DNA of 34,505 nt from Thermoflexales bacterium. GTDB taxonomy: Bacteria > Chloroflexota > Anaerolineae > J036 > Brachytrichaceae. Under the pieces are notes generated by a model that was not told the DNA's origin, searched no databases, and saw only the letters and a program-made list of their open reading frames with translations. The stretch lies in the NCBI GenBank assembly GCA_025054635.1, contig JANWZM010000001.1:1-34505 (forward strand), given 5' to 3'. Shown one piece after another: positions 8,503 through 18,599 of this stretch (positions within the stretch are counted from its first letter, which is position 1; each line of letters opens with the position of its first letter). A program made the translations under genes and the position numbers.

Positions 8503-9939
8503 TCACCGAGCGCATGGGGTGTGCGTCTGTTGGCTCGCAGCGGCGAGCGCCAGCGCCAGACAAAACAGCATGACTGCGTTGTGAAAGTCAATGCTGAAGA
8601 AGTAGTGATCGAAGATGCCACCGATGAGCACACCAACGACGGCTGCATGTGCGCCGAGGAAGACCGCCGCGCGCGCGTCGTCTTGCGCTGCGCTGCGCCA
8701 GGCGCGAGCAGCGTAAGCGAACAAAACCAAGATCACCCCAGCAAAAGCGAGCAGACCAACCAGCCCCATCTGCTGTGCGATCAGCAGATACATCGAGGAC
8801 ACGCCGATATACAAGTCCACATCAGGAGTGCTGATAAAGCCGACGCCGAAGAGCGGGTAGCGCTCGATCAAGCGCAGGGCGTCCTTGTATTCCCCGAAGC
8901 GCATCTGCGTTGCCAGGTCGCGTCCCTGAAAGCCCTCAACGAAATGGACGACAAGGTCGCGCGTTTGTGGCAGCACCAGCACCAGCCCGATGCCCAGCGC
9001 AAGCAGCGCGAGGACGCTGCGGTAGCGCAGCATGCCCACCAGAGCTGCGGCGGCAGCAAACGCCAGCATCGCCCCACGCGAGACGGTCAACCCAAGCGCG
9101 AGGACAATCGCAGCTAGGCACAGCACGACGACGCCACGCGGCAGGAGAGGTCTGCGTGCGAAGGCTTGTGGCAGACCAATAGCCCCTACAACGAGCAAGA
9201 AGCCGCCGAAAGCGTTGGGGTCAATCCAAAGCCCTGTCGCGCGCTGCATCAGCGCGGGATCATCCCGAATGAAGCGCAGCACCTCTGGACCAGTCGGGTA
9301 GCCGAATGGGCGCAGGGCGGAAAGCGCACGGATGGCAAGGTCGTCTGGGATCAGGTAGAGCGCAATCCCGATCAGCGCTGATAGCCCGCCGATCAGCACG
9401 ACCAGCCGAACGACGAGACGCTCCAGTCCTGCTTGCGCAATCACCGATGCAAGCAAGAGCACACTGAGCAAACTGAGCAGCAACTCAACAAAGCGGCGAA
9501 GCACCAACGGTGTGAGCGCGCCATTCGGCAACCCGATGACAAATGTGATAACAGCAACCAGAACGAGCGCGAGCAGCGGCAAGGTGATCGGGAAACGCTG
9601 CAAGGGCAGAGCAGGCTTGCCAAGCATCGGGCGCAGCACCCAAGCTACCCATACACCGATCAGCGCCAGGTCGAGGAACGTCGGCGTGAAGACGAACCGC
9701 ACAGGCAGCGCGAAACGCGGCAACACGCCGATCACCACAACCAACAGGAACAGCGCTCGGCGCAGATCGGCTATACCCCACGCTGCGACGAGGGCGCCGC
9801 CGACGCCAGCAACCAGGAACAGGGGATTTGTGAAGACTGCTGCTGCACCGATTCCAACGCCAGCAAGTGCGGCGCAGAGCGCAACAACAGCCCACTCAGG
9901 AAAGTGAGCATGTCCTCTCGGCAGCGGCAGGGACGCCAT
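8503..9939 (-). CDS. O-antigen ligase/Wzy-like polytopic membrane protein
   Basis: Multiple hydrophobic segments; large loop with LIERYPLFGVGF...YLLIAQQMGLVGLLAF. Confidence 0.75.
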   Translation of the reverse strand: MASLPLPRGHAHFPEWAVVALCAALAGVGIGAAAVFTNPLFLVAGVGGALVAAWGIADLRRALFLLVVVIGVLPRFALPVRFVFTPTFLDLALIGVWVAWVLRPMLGKPALPLQRFPITLPLLALVLVAVITFVIGLPNGALTPLVLRRFVELLLSLLSVLLLASVIAQAGLERLVVRLVVLIGGLSALIGIALYLIPDDLAIRALSALRPFGYPTGPEVLRFIRDDPALMQRATGLWIDPNAFGGFLLVVGAIGLPQAFARRPLLPRGVVVLCLAAIVLALGLTVSRGAMLAFAAAAALVGMLRYRSVLALLALGIGLVLVLPQTRDLVVHFVEGFQGRDLATQMRFGEYKDALRLIERYPLFGVGFISTPDVDLYIGVSSMYLLIAQQMGLVGLLAFAGVILVLFAYAARAWRSAAQDDARAAVFLGAHAAVVGVLIGGIFDHYFFSIDFHNAVMLFCLALALAAASQQTHTPCAR

Positions 9940-9942
9940 GGC

Positions 9943-11214
9943 TCACGCAGCGCGGTCAAGTTGGACGCCGATCAAGCGACCAGCAGCATCGTATAGCCGC
10001 GGGCGGGACTGCCCTCGAATGGCTGGCGCGTCAACAACAACCCGGCGAATGTCGCGGCGCGACGGGACTTCGTACATCACGTCGAGCAGGACGCGCTCAA
10101 TAACCGCGCGCAAAGCCCGTGCGCCGCTGCCCTGCTGCAATGCCTCGTCGGCAGCCGCAGCCAGCGCATCGTCGGTGAAGCTCAGCTCAACCCCGTCCAA
10201 GCTCAGCAGGCGTTGGTACTGCTTGACGAGCGCGTTGCGCGGTCGAGTGAGCACATCGATCAGTGCAGCGCGATCGAGCGCCTCCAGGGTCACCACAACA
10301 GGCAGTCGCCCGATCAACTCGGGGATCAAGCCGTAGCGCCGCAAGTCTTGGGGCAAGACGCGAGCGAGCAAGCCTGACTGGGGCAGCGCTGAAGCCTGCG
10401 TTGGCAAGCTCATCCGCCGCCGAACCCCCAGCCGCTCAGCGATCAGTGCCTCCAATCCGTCGAAAGTGCCGCCGCAGATGAACAAGATGTCCGTCGTGTC
10501 TATCTTGATCATCTCGGCTTGAGGATGTTTGCGCCCGCCATAAGGGGGCACATACACCTGGCTGCCCTCAAGAATCTTGAGCAGCGCTTGCTGCACGCCC
10601 TCACCAGAGACATCGCGGGTGATGCTGGGGTTGTCGGCGGACTTGCGTGCGATCTTGTCGATCTCGTCAATATAGACGATCCCGCGCTGGGCGCGCGCAA
10701 CATCGCCTTCAGCCGCTTGCAGCAGACGGGTGAGGATGGTTTCAACGTCCTCGCCGACATAGCCTGCCTCAGTCAGCGCCGTGGCGTCAGCGATGCAGAA
10801 AGGGACATCGAGCAGCTTTGCCAAGGTCTGCGCCAGCAGCGTCTTGCCGCAGCCAGTCGGCCCGATGAGCAGCACATTGCTCTTGGCAATCTCGACATCC
10901 GTGAAGCGCGCTTTGTTCTCAATGCGCTTGTAGTGGTTGTACACAGCGACCGCGAGTGTGCGCTTTGCTTCCTCTTGACCAACGACGTGAGCGTCGAGAT
11001 GCTTGTAAATCCGGCGCGGGGTGAGAGCGGTCAACCCCGGACGAGTGCTTGACGCGGGGGGGCGAGTTTCGTCGTTGAGCAGGGCTTGGAAGGTGCGGAC
11101 GCACTCGTCGCAAATGAACACCCCTCGCGGACCTGCGATCAACCGATTGACGCTCAGCTCGCTCTTGCCGCAGAACGAGCAGCGCTGCGCTGGGGTCGCC
11201 GTCGCGCGGAGCAC
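9943..11214 (-). CDS. clpX: ClpX-like AAA+ unfoldase (IGF loop not conserved)
   Basis: N-terminal zinc finger CSFCGK...[65 protein letters not shown] to 11310; GTG 11214 gives a canonical N-terminus. Confidence 0.92.
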   Translation of the reverse strand: MLRATATPAQRCSFCGKSELSVNRLIAGPRGVFICDECVRTFQALLNDETRPPASSTRPGLTALTPRRIYKHLDAHVVGQEEAKRTLAVAVYNHYKRIENKARFTDVEIAKSNVLLIGPTGCGKTLLAQTLAKLLDVPFCIADATALTEAGYVGEDVETILTRLLQAAEGDVARAQRGIVYIDEIDKIARKSADNPSITRDVSGEGVQQALLKILEGSQVYVPPYGGRKHPQAEMIKIDTTDILFICGGTFDGLEALIAERLGVRRRMSLPTQASALPQSGLLARVLPQDLRRYGLIPELIGRLPVVVTLEALDRAALIDVLTRPRNALVKQYQRLLSLDGVELSFTDDALAAAADEALQQGSGARALRAVIERVLLDVMYEVPSRRDIRRVVVDAPAIRGQSRPRLYDAAGRLIGVQLDRAA

Positions 11215-11378
11215 ATTCGCAAGTATAAGCCTGCTGACAAGGAGTGAATGGGAGACGACTGCGTAAATACACGCAAGGGCGTGTTGTCCCGCTCTTACCC
11301 TCTGTTCCACTTCCCATCGAAGGATAGGGAATTCGCATCTTGCTTTAAGTCCAGATACTCCCTGTAGAATCGCCCTGC

Positions 11379-12011
11379 ATGGACGACCTCAAGCGGATCG
11401 CTGACGAAGTGCGCGCTTGTCGCTTGTGTCCCCTAGGTGGCATGCGCAAGAACGCTGTCCCCGGCGAAGGCCCAGCAAACGCGGAAGTCATGTTGATCGG
11501 TGAAGGGCCAGGTTTCCACGAAGATCAGCAGGGGCGTCCGTTCGTCGGACCCTCTGGGCAATTCCTCAATGAGCTGCTTGCCATGGCGGGCTACCAGCGA
11601 GAGGAAGTGTTCATCACCAACGTGATCAAATGCCGCCCGCCGGGCAACCGCGATCCGCTGCCCGAGGAGATCGCTGCATGTGCGCACCACCTTGACCGGC
11701 AGATCGCGCTGATCAACCCCAAAGTGATCATCACGCTTGGGCGCTACTCAATGGCGAAGTTCTTCCCTGGCGCGAAGATCAGTGCAATCCATGGGCAGGC
11801 GCGCCGCGTGGACGGTCGAACCGTCGTCGCCATGTTTCACCCTGCGGCAGCGTTGCACCAACCTGCGCTGCGCGCTGCGATCGAAGAGGACTTCCGCCGC
11901 TTGCGCGACATTGTCCGCGAGGCAGAGCAAAAAGCCGAGCAGACAGAACAACCCGCTAAGCGCACCAGTGGCAACAGCGCGTCGGGCGGCGAACAACTCA
12001 GCCTGTTCTAG
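11379..12011 (+). CDS. Family 4-type uracil-DNA glycosylase
   Basis: [20 protein letters not shown]; Fe-S cysteines [26 protein letters not shown]. Confidence 0.92.
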   Translation: MDDLKRIADEVRACRLCPLGGMRKNAVPGEGPANAEVMLIGEGPGFHEDQQGRPFVGPSGQFLNELLAMAGYQREEVFITNVIKCRPPGNRDPLPEEIAACAHHLDRQIALINPKVIITLGRYSMAKFFPGAKISAIHGQARRVDGRTVVAMFHPAAALHQPALRAAIEEDFRRLRDIVREAEQKAEQTEQPAKRTSGNSASGGEQLSLF

Positions 12012-12017
12012 GCAGCG

Positions 12018-12893
12018 ATGATCTCGCCTTGGATTCTAGCGGCTCGGCTGCGAACGCTGCCGGCTTCGGTTGCGCCGGTGCTGGTTGGCACTGCGCTGGC
12101 AGTGCGGCAGGGCATGTTTGACCTTCCGATATTCCTGGTCACCCTCGCCACAGCGCTTCTGCTGCAGGTTGGGGCTAACTATGCCAATGATGTCTTCGAC
12201 TACCTGAAGGGTGCAGATCGCCAGCGCGTCGGCCCAATGCGCGTCACGCAGAGCGGGCTGTTGACGCCAAGGCAGATGTTGATTGGGACAGGTGTTGTCT
12301 TTGGGCTGGCGGCACTGTTGGGTGTTTACCTGGTTCTCATCGGAGGTGCACCGATTGCGCTCGTTGGGATTGCCTCAATTGTCTTTGCGCTTGCTTACAC
12401 TGCTGGTCCAGTGCCGCTGGCGTATCGCGGTTTGGGCGAGGTCGCTGCCTTCCTGTTCTTTGGCTTAATTGCTGTCGGCGGCACATACTACCTGCAGACA
12501 AGAACCTACAACGTTGCAGCGCTTGTCGCTGGATTGCCGCAGGCGTGTCTTGCCGCTGCGATCCTGGTTGTGAACAACTTGCGCGACCTCGACACAGATC
12601 GCGCGGCGGGCAAACGCACCCTCGCGGTGCGCTTGGGCGACCGCGCCACGCGGGTTGAGTACCTCGCTCTGCTCAGCGGGGCGTTCCTCTCCTTAGCAGC
12701 ACTTCGGGGCGTCGGCGGGATCGGCTGGGGCTTCGCCTTGCCCTGGCTCGCAGCCCCCCTCGCAGCTAGATTGGGACGGGCGCTTTGGCAAACCCCGCGC
12801 AGCCCAGCGCTGAACCCTATCTTGGCGCAGACTGCCCAGCTCAACCTCGTCTTCGCTGTGCTGCTCGCAGCCGGGCTGCTTCTGCCGATCTAG
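12018..12893 (+). CDS. menA: UbiA-family prenyltransferase, likely 1,4-dihydroxy-2-naphthoate octaprenyltransferase
   Basis: NYANDVFDYLKGAD and NNLRDLDTDRAAGKRTLAVRLG motifs; polytopic. Confidence 0.9.
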   Translation: MISPWILAARLRTLPASVAPVLVGTALAVRQGMFDLPIFLVTLATALLLQVGANYANDVFDYLKGADRQRVGPMRVTQSGLLTPRQMLIGTGVVFGLAALLGVYLVLIGGAPIALVGIASIVFALAYTAGPVPLAYRGLGEVAAFLFFGLIAVGGTYYLQTRTYNVAALVAGLPQACLAAAILVVNNLRDLDTDRAAGKRTLAVRLGDRATRVEYLALLSGAFLSLAALRGVGGIGWGFALPWLAAPLAARLGRALWQTPRSPALNPILAQTAQLNLVFAVLLAAGLLLPI

Positions 12894-13787
12894 CTACAAA
12901 GGCTCAGGCGACTTGAAGTCGTAGAGCGCGCCTTCAACGCGCCAGCGCACCTTGTCCTGGTCAGAGATCAGCCAATCGCCCTCTCGCCGCACAGGTGCGC
13001 CAGAGATCGGGCTGCGGAAGATTGACTCGCACGGTGGCAATCTTGCCGCAGGTTGTCGCACTCCTGCGCGAAGGGACAAGAAAACGCTGGGCGCAAATAG
13101 CGCGCGCTGCCCAGCACGCTGCAGCATGGCATCCAAGGAGACCATCAAGCTCAGCGGTAGGATGCGCTTGAGAAGGTTCAAGCGCAGAAACGACACGGGC
13201 AGCGCCGACTGGACGACGAAGCCTGCTTGCTGTGCTTGGAGCTGCATCCAGCGCGGATGGAAGTCAAAGTGCAACGCGACAAACTCGACTGGCTCGGGCG
13301 TGTATGGGCTCCAAGGTTGGCGACGCAGCGCGTGGCGCAGCATCGCCTTTAGATTGCGCTTGTTGGCGAACTCCAGCACGAATGTCCCGCCCTCGGCTAA
13401 GACGCGACGGATCTGCTCGAGCGCGGCAGGCACATCAGCGAGATGGTGAACGACGCGGATCATCGTCGCGGCATCGAACGCGCCCGCCGCGAAGGGCAAG
13501 CGATACACATCAGCAACGACAAAGCGGAAGCGCGGGTCACTTCCCCAACGCGCAATGGCGTCGTGCAGCATCGAGCGCGCGTAGTCGAGCAGCACGACCT
13601 CCTCGTAGCCAGCATACAAGTCTGCCAAGCGACCAAAGCCAGCGCCTAGCTCAATCAGCCGCTTGCCCGACGACGGTAACAGGCGGCGCAGCGCCACGCG
13701 CTCGACAGCGTCTTCGTAGGCGCGGTCAGCGTTCTGCCAGAAGCGCACCCGATAGTCTGACCCTTCGTAGTCGCAGCATGCGCTCAT
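12894..13787 (-). CDS. Class I SAM-dependent methyltransferase with C-terminal Trm112-like segment
   Basis: LIELGAGFGRLADLY, VVADVYRLPFAAGAFDAATMIRVVHHL; tail SPISGAPVRREGDWLISDQDKVRWRVEG. Confidence 0.85.
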   Translation of the reverse strand: MSACCDYEGSDYRVRFWQNADRAYEDAVERVALRRLLPSSGKRLIELGAGFGRLADLYAGYEEVVLLDYARSMLHDAIARWGSDPRFRFVVADVYRLPFAAGAFDAATMIRVVHHLADVPAALEQIRRVLAEGGTFVLEFANKRNLKAMLRHALRRQPWSPYTPEPVEFVALHFDFHPRWMQLQAQQAGFVVQSALPVSFLRLNLLKRILPLSLMVSLDAMLQRAGQRALFAPSVFLSLRAGVRQPAARLPPCESIFRSPISGAPVRREGDWLISDQDKVRWRVEGALYDFKSPEPL

Positions 13788-14479
13788 GGGTGCGGCGGCA
13801 GCAGCTTCAGAACATCCCCCAAACGGCGCACACGGCGGGCGTAGTAGTGCTCGAAGACATCGCGCGGATCAACTAGGATGGCGTCCATGCCGACGTTCAG
13901 CGCGCCAACGACATCGGCAAAAAAGTTGTCACCGATGTAAACCGCCTCCTCTGGTGGCACGTCTCCAGCCATTTCCAGGGCGCGGTAGAAGATACGCGGC
14001 TCAGGTTTGTAACAGCCCGCTTGCCCCGCCGACAACGTGAAGTGAAAGAACTCGCGCAAGCCATACCGCTCAACAATCGGGTCAAGCGGCTCTTCGCGGT
14101 TTGAGACCAAGCCGACGATGAAGCCTGCTTGGTACAACGTGCTCAACACAGGGCGCGTGTCAGCGAAGACCACGTCCTGGGGGTCGTAGTCCTCGAACAA
14201 ATCTTGGATTTGCTGAGCACAAGTGGTGCAGTCGCGCACGTTCATCGCGTCGAGCAGGATTTGGTTGTAGTTCACCCAAAAGCTGCGCTTGTCGTAGCGC
14301 GCCAAGTCGATGTCAACCCGCGCGCTTGCCCAATAGCGGTGCGCCTCGCGCTCGCAGATTTTGATCTGCTTCTCGGACAAGGCGATGCCGACGCGCCCCG
14401 CGTACTCGATGAACGCCTCAAATCCCTCGGGCTGGTTTGCCCGCAACGTGCCGTCTAGGTCAAAGAGGATTGCCCGCAT
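13784..14479 (-). CDS. HAD family hydrolase
   Basis: FDLDGTL, GLVSNRE, KPEPRIF, YIGDNFFADVVGALNVGM. ATG 14479 preferred over the longer ORF. Confidence 0.9.
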   Translation of the reverse strand: MRAILFDLDGTLRANQPEGFEAFIEYAGRVGIALSEKQIKICEREAHRYWASARVDIDLARYDKRSFWVNYNQILLDAMNVRDCTTCAQQIQDLFEDYDPQDVVFADTRPVLSTLYQAGFIVGLVSNREEPLDPIVERYGLREFFHFTLSAGQAGCYKPEPRIFYRALEMAGDVPPEEAVYIGDNFFADVVGALNVGMDAILVDPRDVFEHYYARRVRRLGDVLKLLPPHP

Positions 14480-14486
14480 AGGAACT

Positions 14487-15491
14487 TCATGATGCGCGCA
14501 AGAATCGCTCGACAAGCCTTTCGTCCTTGCGCCAGCCTGGGCGTACCTTCACCCATAGTTCGAGGAAAACCCGTTGCCCAAGCTCACGCTCGATTTCGTG
14601 TCGGGCGCGCGTGCCGATTTGCTTGAGGCGCTCGCCCCCCCTGCCGATGACGATCATCTTTTGAGAATCGCGCTCGACGTAAAGTGTAGCCGCGATGAAC
14701 ACCACTCCGTTTGGGCGTTGCTGCCAGTCTTCAATTGCAACCGCAAGCACATGAGGCACTTCGTCCTCGAGGACGGCTAACGCCTGCTCGCGGACTAACT
14801 CGGCAGCGAGCATCTGTTGGCTTTGGTCGGTATGTTGCCCCGCAGGGAAGTAGCGCGGACCATAGGGCAGCCGCTCCAGTAACAGCGCCAGCAGCTTGTC
14901 CAGGTTGTCGCCGCGCAGAGCGGAGACCAACATCGCGGGCTGCTCGACAGGGCTGCCTTGATCAGTCAAGGGAGGCAGCTCAGCTTGCAGCAGCGCCTGA
15001 TGTGCCTCAACGTGCTCGGCAAGCTGCTGTGGCTTGACCAGGTCGGCTTTATTCATCGCCAGCAGTTTGGGCTGAGGAAGGGCACGGATGCGCTCGGCGA
15101 CACGCTGGTCGTCCTCGTTGGGCATGTGGCTGACGTCAGTCACAAACAGAACAATGTCGCAGTCCCTCAACGCGGCTTCTGCCTCGCCGACCATGAAGCG
15201 GTTGATCGCCTGGCGCGGCTGATGGATGCCGGGGGTGTCCACAAAGATCACTTGGGCTTCGGGCTGCGTGAGAATGCCCATCAAGCGGCGGCGGGTGGTT
15301 TGCGGCTTGGGTGAGATGATCGCCACTTTGTGACCAACAAGCGCGTTCACCAGGCTGGACTTGCCGACATTGGGCTTGCCGACAACCGCGACGAAGCCGG
15401 AGCGGTGGTCTGCGGGTAGGGCGTCTTGCTGACCGCTCAGGAACGCCTCGATGATGCTGCGGTTCTCGTCGTCGTGCGCTTCAGTGCTCAT
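14487..15491 (-). CDS. era: GTPase Era
   Basis: GKPNVGKSSLVNALVGHKVAIISPKPQTTRRR, DTPGIH, NKAD; C-terminal KH IGRGGERLKQIGTRARHEIE. Confidence 0.95.
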   Translation of the reverse strand: MSTEAHDDENRSIIEAFLSGQQDALPADHRSGFVAVVGKPNVGKSSLVNALVGHKVAIISPKPQTTRRRLMGILTQPEAQVIFVDTPGIHQPRQAINRFMVGEAEAALRDCDIVLFVTDVSHMPNEDDQRVAERIRALPQPKLLAMNKADLVKPQQLAEHVEAHQALLQAELPPLTDQGSPVEQPAMLVSALRGDNLDKLLALLLERLPYGPRYFPAGQHTDQSQQMLAAELVREQALAVLEDEVPHVLAVAIEDWQQRPNGVVFIAATLYVERDSQKMIVIGRGGERLKQIGTRARHEIERELGQRVFLELWVKVRPGWRKDERLVERFLRAS

Positions 15492-16899
15492 AAGCTAGTT
15501 GCTGCGCAGCGCGCCGAAAGGCGTCCAGGATGGCGTAGTAGCCCGTGCAGCGGCACAAGTTGCCGCTGATGCTTTCTTTGATCTGGGCTTCTGTCGGCTG
15601 CGGATGCTCCTCGAGCAGCGCGACGCCGCTCATGATGAAACCGGGGGTGCAGTAGCCGCACTGGACAGCGCCGGTGTCAATGAACGCCTGCTGCAGAGGG
15701 TGCAGCCCCTCGCCCTGGTTTAGCCCCTCGATGGTGACGACTTCTGCGCCGTGAGCGTGGGGGGCTGGCACTAGGCACGCCATCACTGCGCGCCCGTCCA
15801 AGATCACCGTGCAAGCGCCGCATTCGCCCTCGCTGCACCCTTCCTTCACGCCGACCGTGCCGCAGTCCTCGCGCAGCAGGCGCAGCAGCGTTTTGTGCTT
15901 GGCATCGGGGTTGTCAACTGTGTGCGCTTTGCCGTTGACAGTGAGCTGGATCGCGCCATTGAGCGGGCGCGGCGCGTGCACGGCGCTGCCGAGTTGCCGC
16001 AGCAACACGGGCGGCTCGCTCCAGCCGCGTCGCTCCTCCCCCGCAGCGATACGCTGGAGGGCGCGTTGCACGCACACCTTGACCATGTCGCGGCGATAGG
16101 CGGCGCTGCCGCGCACATCGTCAATCGGCGAGCTTGCCTCTGCTGCCAGTGCAGCCGCCTGGGCGATAGTCTGTGCATCGAGAGACTTGCCGCGCAGGGC
16201 TTGCTCAGCCCGCCGAGCGCGAATGATCGTCGGCGCGACTGCGCCCAGAGCAATCCGAGCCTCTGTGCAGCGACTGCCGTCCAGCGAGATAACCACCGCA
16301 CAGTTGACAATTGAGATCGCCTGAGCGCGCCGCAGACCGAGCTTAAGGAAGCAGCCGCGCTGGTCGGAGCGCAGCGCAGGGAAGCTGATATCAACCAGCA
16401 GCTCGTCTGGTTGCAGCAGTGTTTTGCGCACGCCCGTGTAAAAGGTCTCCAGCGGCAAAATGCGCTCGCCGCGTAGCGAGCGCAGCTTGACCACTGCGTC
16501 CAGCGCGATCAGCGGCGGGATGGTGTCGTTTGCGGGCGAAGCGGTGATCAGGTTGCCTGCGACGGTGGCGCGGTTGCGAATTTGCGGCGCGCCGACCTCG
16601 CGACATGCCTGCGCGAGCGGCAGAGCGCGATCCACGCACAGCGCGCTGCTCACTACGTCCGCGTGAGTGGTCAACGGGCCGAGGTGAATCCAGCCGTGCT
16701 CGTCTAGAGTGATCTCGCTGAGCGCAGGCAGACAGGCAATATCGATCAGCGTGCAAGGCGGACGCACGCCGCGGTCAAACTCAACCAGCAGATCCGTGCC
16801 GCCCGCGATCACGCGCGCTTGAGGCGCATGCTCCGCCAGCAGCGCAAGCGCCTGGTCGAGGGATTGTGGGATGAGATAGTCGCGCCACATCAGATACAC
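15481..16899 (-). CDS. Fused FAD-binding (CoxM/XdhB-like) and [2Fe-2S] (CoxS/XdhC-like) subunit of a molybdenum hydroxylase
   Basis: N-half VIAGGTDLLVEF...GAPQIRNRATVAGNLITASPANDT; C-half GCSEGECGACTVILDGRAVMAC and CGYCTPGFIMS...GNLCRCTGY. Confidence 0.94.
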   Translation of the reverse strand: MYLMWRDYLIPQSLDQALALLAEHAPQARVIAGGTDLLVEFDRGVRPPCTLIDIACLPALSEITLDEHGWIHLGPLTTHADVVSSALCVDRALPLAQACREVGAPQIRNRATVAGNLITASPANDTIPPLIALDAVVKLRSLRGERILPLETFYTGVRKTLLQPDELLVDISFPALRSDQRGCFLKLGLRRAQAISIVNCAVVISLDGSRCTEARIALGAVAPTIIRARRAEQALRGKSLDAQTIAQAAALAAEASSPIDDVRGSAAYRRDMVKVCVQRALQRIAAGEERRGWSEPPVLLRQLGSAVHAPRPLNGAIQLTVNGKAHTVDNPDAKHKTLLRLLREDCGTVGVKEGCSEGECGACTVILDGRAVMACLVPAPHAHGAEVVTIEGLNQGEGLHPLQQAFIDTGAVQCGYCTPGFIMSGVALLEEHPQPTEAQIKESISGNLCRCTGYYAILDAFRRAAQQLAYEH

Positions 16900-17106
16900 A
16901 CTTTACAACATCAGCTCGCCAGGGCATTTCGGCGGGAAGTTCACCCCATGCACCAGCAAGCGCTGAAAGCCTTGCGCGTGAGAGGACATTCTGACTCGAA
17001 AGCGCAAGCGATGCCTGCGCGCGACGCACACGCTGCAACAGCACCTGCGTCGTGAAGCACAGCCCAAACGGTCGCTCGAGCACATGACGCTGCTTGCGCG
17101 AAGGTC

Positions 17107-17172
17107 GCGCCTGAGAAGGCGCAGACGTAACCAGTTGAAGCAAATGATGCTAAGCCGAGGCACAACTCGGCT
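17107..17172. other. Two perfect hairpins in an ORF-poor intergenic region
   Basis: GCGCCT-GAGA-AGGCGC (17107-17122, GNRA-type loop) and AGCCGAG-gcacaa-CTCGGCT (17153-17172). Confidence 0.35.
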
Positions 17173-17298
17173 GTGTTGACGCGACAGACGCACTGTTTTG
17201 TTGGTGGCAGATAGTAGCGCTGCTCGTGCGCTGCCGGAGTAGGTTATGACTTGAGAGGCGAGGGCTTGAGAATGAGCTTCACTTAATCGGTTGCGACG

Positions 17299-18186
17299 GT
17301 GATAGTTAAGATTTGCGCGATGGATTGGAGCGGCGCGGTTTTGCCCACCCTCTCGCGCTGGTTTGTGCTATCTGCGTTCATTGCGCTTTTTGGTGCGTTG
17401 AGTTTCCCCCCTTTGGTCATGCGTGGCGGTTCTGTGGCTGCGCTGCGCGCGCAGATCCAGCCACATGCAAGGCGATGGGTCTCTGCTTGGATCGCCATCG
17501 CAGCTACAGCAAGCCTGCTTGACGCGCTCGCCCAACGGACAGGATGGAGCTTCATCACGCTTGGGGCGCGCGTGATCCTGCTCGGAGCGTTGTGGATGTG
17601 TGTGCGCCGGTCACTAACGCTTCCAACGCTGTTCTTCGGTGGGCTGTTGCTGCTCTCGCAGAGCTTTCAGGGGAATGCGGCGCGCGAGGCTGCCTGGGCG
17701 CTAGCGGTGTTGGCTGACTGGGTTCACCTGCTGTTCTCAGCCATTTGGCTTGGTGGCGTCGCGTTCCTTGCGGCTGTGGTGCTCCCGCAGGCACGGCGAG
17801 ACGCAGCTTCTCTACGTCCACTTGGCAGAACGGTCGAAGCGTTCTCACCGCTGGCAGTGATGAGCGTGCTCGCCATCGGTTTGACCGGCATCATGCAAAG
17901 CGCCAGCCTGATCGGCAGTGTTGAGGCACTCGCAGGCACATTACACGGCAGAGCACTGCTTGCCAAACTGGGCGGTTCTGCCGTGCTGATTGGATTTGGG
18001 GCATTCCATTTGCTGGTGATTAGCCCAAGGCTAAATGCATGGCGCGCGCAGGCAGAGACGCTCGCGCAAGCCGCACAGCGCTTCAGCGTGAGCCTTGTCG
18101 CCGAGGCTGCTACTGCGCTGTTCGTGATTGCTGCCGCGGCCGCGATGACCATCCTCCCTGCGGCGCGCGATGCCTTCCAGCCCTAA
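17299..18186 (+). CDS. CopD-domain membrane protein
   Basis: Polytopic; ADWVHLLFSAIWLGGVAFLAAVVLPQ and SPLAVMSVLAIGLTGIMQSAS resemble the CopD core. GTG 17299 or ATG 17320. Confidence 0.78.
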   Translation: MIVKICAMDWSGAVLPTLSRWFVLSAFIALFGALSFPPLVMRGGSVAALRAQIQPHARRWVSAWIAIAATASLLDALAQRTGWSFITLGARVILLGALWMCVRRSLTLPTLFFGGLLLLSQSFQGNAAREAAWALAVLADWVHLLFSAIWLGGVAFLAAVVLPQARRDAASLRPLGRTVEAFSPLAVMSVLAIGLTGIMQSASLIGSVEALAGTLHGRALLAKLGGSAVLIGFGAFHLLVISPRLNAWRAQAETLAQAAQRFSVSLVAEAATALFVIAAAAAMTILPAARDAFQP

Positions 18187-18202
18187 TGGAGCGACGGGAC
18201 GG

Positions 18203-18481
18203 CTAGTCGCTCTTCTCAGCGGTTGCCGCTGGCTCCTTGTCGGCTGTCTTCTCACCCTCGGCTTTGCCGTTCCCGTCGCCGTTTTTAGCTGCCTTGCTGC
18301 TCTGTCGGCTGTCCGTGATGTACCAACCGCTGCCCTTGAACGTAATGGCGACCTTGCTCACAACACGATAGACGCTCTCTCGGCTGCACTCTGGGCAGAC
18401 CCGAACTGGATCGTCGGTGAACCGTTGCACGCGCTCGAACTTGTAGCCACAGTCAGGACAAGCATACTGGTACGTTGGCAT
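18203..18481 (-). CDS. FmdB family zinc-ribbon protein
   Basis: MPTYQYACPDCGYKFERVQ...CPEC...FKGSGWYITDSR. Confidence 0.93.
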   Translation of the reverse strand: MPTYQYACPDCGYKFERVQRFTDDPVRVCPECSRESVYRVVSKVAITFKGSGWYITDSRQSSKAAKNGDGNGKAEGEKTADKEPAATAEKSD

Positions 18482-18599
18482 AGCGGCTCGGATTATAGGG
18501 ATCGCTGCGTTAGCAGAACATTAGGGGGAAGTAGGCTGACTTTAGTTGATGGGCTGAAGTCCTGCCCTGCGGTCAGCTATCGTCCTGTCCTCGTCCCCG

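Noticed and set aside
16781-17193. Minus-strand ORFs (120, 96 and 74 aa) in the intergenic region
   Set aside because: Overlapping alternative frames with no recognisable family or RBS.
16905-17298. Moco riboswitch upstream of the FAD/FeS subunit
   Set aside because: Hairpins present, but I cannot recognise the conserved Moco motif by eye; left as generic structure.
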